A stretch of 5,306 bases of DNA, taken from an uncultured Lachnospiraceae bacterium (GTDB lineage: Bacteria > Bacillota_A > Clostridia > Lachnospirales > Lachnospiraceae). This document shows positions 3,628 to 5,306 of this stretch, piece by piece (position 1 is the first letter of the stretch; each line of letters begins with the position of its first letter). Under the pieces are notes generated by a model. It saw nothing but the letters and a program-made list of their open reading frames with translations. It did not search any database and was not told where the DNA came from. The position numbers and the translations under genes are program-made. The stretch lies in contig CAMOOZ010000238.1 of assembly GCA_946621895.1 (NCBI GenBank), forward strand, positions 1-5,306, written 5' to 3'.

Positions 3628-5306
3628 ATGAAGATCATTAAGCGGAGCGGGACTGAGGTGCCCTTTGATTTAAGCAAAATATCGGGAGCCGTGGAGAAGG
3701 CGAATATGAGTGTAGCCCCCGCTGAAAGGCTCTCCGAAGAACAGATCAGGCTGATCTCCCAGAATGTGGAGAACAGCTGTCTGGCGCTCGGAAGGTCGCC
3801 GGGTGTGGAAGAGATCCAGGATATGGTGCAGAACCAGATCATGGATCAGAAGGCATTCCATGTGGCCAGCAATTATATCACCTATCGCTACAAAAGGGAG
3901 CTGATCCGCAAATCCAATTCCACGGATGAGCAGATCCTGAGCCTTCTGGAATGCAACAATGAAGAAGTGATCCAGGAAAACTCCAATAAGAATCCTACGG
4001 TCAATTCCGTGCAGAGAGACTATATGGCCGGTGAGGTGAGCAAGGACATCACCAGGCGCTTCCTGCTTCCGCAGAATATCGTGGAGGCTCACGAGAAGGG
4101 GATCATCCACTTTCATGATTCCGATTATTTTGCCCAGCATATGCATAACTGCTGCCTCGTAAATCTGGAGGATATGCTGCAGAACGGGACCGTGATCTCG
4201 GAAACGATGATCGACAAGCCGCATACCTTCTCCACCGCCTGCAATATCGCTACGCAGGCGATCGCGCAGATCGCGAGCTCCCAGTACGGCGGCCAGAGCT
4301 TTACGCTGTCTCACCTGGTCCCCTTCGTGGAGATCTCCAGGCAGAAGTACCGCAGAGAGGTAAGGCTTGATCTGAAGGGCGCCGGCGTGGAGATCAGCGA
4401 GCAGAAAATGAACGAAATGGCTGAAAGGCGGCTTCGCGCGGAGATCCGCCAGGGCGTCCAGATGATCCAGTATCAGGTCATGACGCTGATGACGACGAAC
4501 GGACAGGCGCCGTTTGTGACCGTGTTCATGTATCTTTCCGAGGTCGAGGAAGGACAGTCCAGAGAGGATCTGGCGCTGATCATCCAGGAGATGCTGGAGC
4601 AGCGCATCCAGGGGGTAAAGAATGAGCAGGGCGTCTATATCACGCCGGCCTTTCCCAAGCTGATCTATGTGCTGGAGGAGATCAATATCCATGAGGATTC
4701 ACCGTATTACTACCTGACCAGGCTCGCAGCCGCATGCACCGCAAAACGAATGGTGCCCGATTATATTTCGGCCAAGGTGATGAAGGAATTGAAAAACGGC
4801 GATGTTTATGCCTGCATGGGCTGCCGTTCCTTCCTGACCCCGGACACGGAGGGCCTTGGTGAAAACGGTGCGCATAAATATTATGGACGCTTTAATCAGG
4901 GCGTTGTGACGATCAATCTCGTGGACGCGGCCTGCTCCTCGGAAAAGGATGAGGAAAAATTCTGGGAGATCATGGAGGACAGGATGGAGAACATCGTTCA
5001 TCCTGCCTTAAGGGCAAGACATGAAAGGCTCCTGGGCACGCCGTCGGATGTGGCGCCGATCCTCTGGCAGCATGGCGCGCTGGCCAGATTAAAGCCCGGA
5101 GAGAAGATCGATAAGCTTCTGTTCAATAATTATTCCACAATATCCATCGGCTATGCCGGTCTGGCGGAGACCGTGTATTACAGGAAGGGCGTGTCGCATA
5201 CCTCTCCCGAAGGGAAAGAGTTTGGCTTAAAGGTGATGCAGTTTCTGAATGACAAGGCCGCGGAGTGGAGGAAGGCAGAGAACATCAGCTACTCTGTTTA
5301 CGGGAC
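3628..5306 (+). CDS. nrdD: Anaerobic (class III) ribonucleoside-triphosphate reductase, 3' end outside the window
   Basis: Catalytic subunit of the oxygen-sensitive glycyl-radical reductase that converts ribonucleoside triphosphates to deoxyribonucleotides for DNA synthesis without oxygen. The 559 residues present lack the C-terminus, where this family (about 700-730 residues) carries the zinc-binding cysteines and the glycyl-radical site. Residues 1 to about 90 are an ATP-cone (MKIIKRSGTEVPFDLSKI and following), the allosteric dATP/ATP sensor. The ten-stranded barrel follows: IHFHDSDYFAQHMHNCCLVN (160-179) with the conserved Cys175-Cys176, TFSTACNIATQAIAQIASSQYGG (200-222), and CMGCRSFLTPD (396-406), whose Cys399 is the likely thiyl-radical cysteine. 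The start ATG has GGGGAGG 5 nt upstream. The activase gene nrdG would be expected to the right, beyond the window. NrdR-type operators precede it. The reading frame is intact up to the edge. Confidence 0.97.
   Translation, partial: MKIIKRSGTEVPFDLSKISGAVEKANMSVAPAERLSEEQIRLISQNVENSCLALGRSPGVEEIQDMVQNQIMDQKAFHVASNYITYRYKRELIRKSNSTDEQILSLLECNNEEVIQENSNKNPTVNSVQRDYMAGEVSKDITRRFLLPQNIVEAHEKGIIHFHDSDYFAQHMHNCCLVNLEDMLQNGTVISETMIDKPHTFSTACNIATQAIAQIASSQYGGQSFTLSHLVPFVEISRQKYRREVRLDLKGAGVEISEQKMNEMAERRLRAEIRQGVQMIQYQVMTLMTTNGQAPFVTVFMYLSEVEEGQSREDLALIIQEMLEQRIQGVKNEQGVYITPAFPKLIYVLEEINIHEDSPYYYLTRLAAACTAKRMVPDYISAKVMKELKNGDVYACMGCRSFLTPDTEGLGENGAHKYYGRFNQGVVTINLVDAACSSEKDEEKFWEIMEDRMENIVHPALRARHERLLGTPSDVAPILWQHGALARLKPGEKIDKLLFNNYSTISIGYAGLAETVYYRKGVSHTSPEGKEFGLKVMQFLNDKAAEWRKAENISYSVYG

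Noticed and set aside
3492..4692. Long minus-strand frames opposite nrdD
   Set aside because: They are antisense shadows of a conserved gene in mid-GC DNA; the His/Leu/Asp-rich translation is typical of such shadows.

Overview
The window looks like chromosome from an anaerobic, mid-GC Firmicute of the Clostridia, most likely Lachnospiraceae or a close relative. This is inferred from five things: a class III (anaerobic) ribonucleotide reductase, an ECF-type riboflavin transporter subunit under an FMN riboswitch, a tRNA gene without an encoded CCA, strong Shine-Dalgarno sequences, and near-consensus sigma-A promoters.

Layout. Positions 1-174 hold the 3' tail of a gene that enters from the left. 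The tail is built of 27-bp (9-codon) tandem repeats and is interrupted by two identical in-frame TAG codons. A consensus promoter (171-199) drives a tRNA-Ala(CGC) gene (213-285), which ends at an 18-bp-stem terminator (297-341). On the minus strand lies ribU (464-1102), the riboflavin-binding S component of an ECF transporter. It is preceded by an FMN riboswitch whose 3' closing strand overlaps the ribosome binding site, and by its own promoter (1274-1302).

Divergently on the plus strand is a barnase-family ribonuclease (1472-2236). It is exported and probably lipid-anchored, with an 11-unit hexapeptide-repeat stalk between the signal sequence and a catalytic domain that keeps all expected active-site residues. 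Next comes a gene with its own candidate promoter (2500-3462). It encodes a barstar-like inhibitor domain fused to a complete HAD-family phosphatase domain. The last gene, nrdD (3628 to beyond the right edge), encodes anaerobic ribonucleoside-triphosphate reductase. It is preceded by a pair of NrdR-box-like sites three helical turns apart that overlap its probable promoter.

How the genes fit together. The ribonuclease and the barstar-HAD protein form the most interesting unit: a surface or secreted RNase next to its probable cytoplasmic antidote, here joined to a phosphatase. Barnase and barstar are well-known partners. The repeat-stalk lipoprotein form and the barstar-phosphatase fusion are the unusual parts. 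The tRNA, ribU and nrdD are housekeeping neighbours with their own signals and no evident functional tie to this pair.
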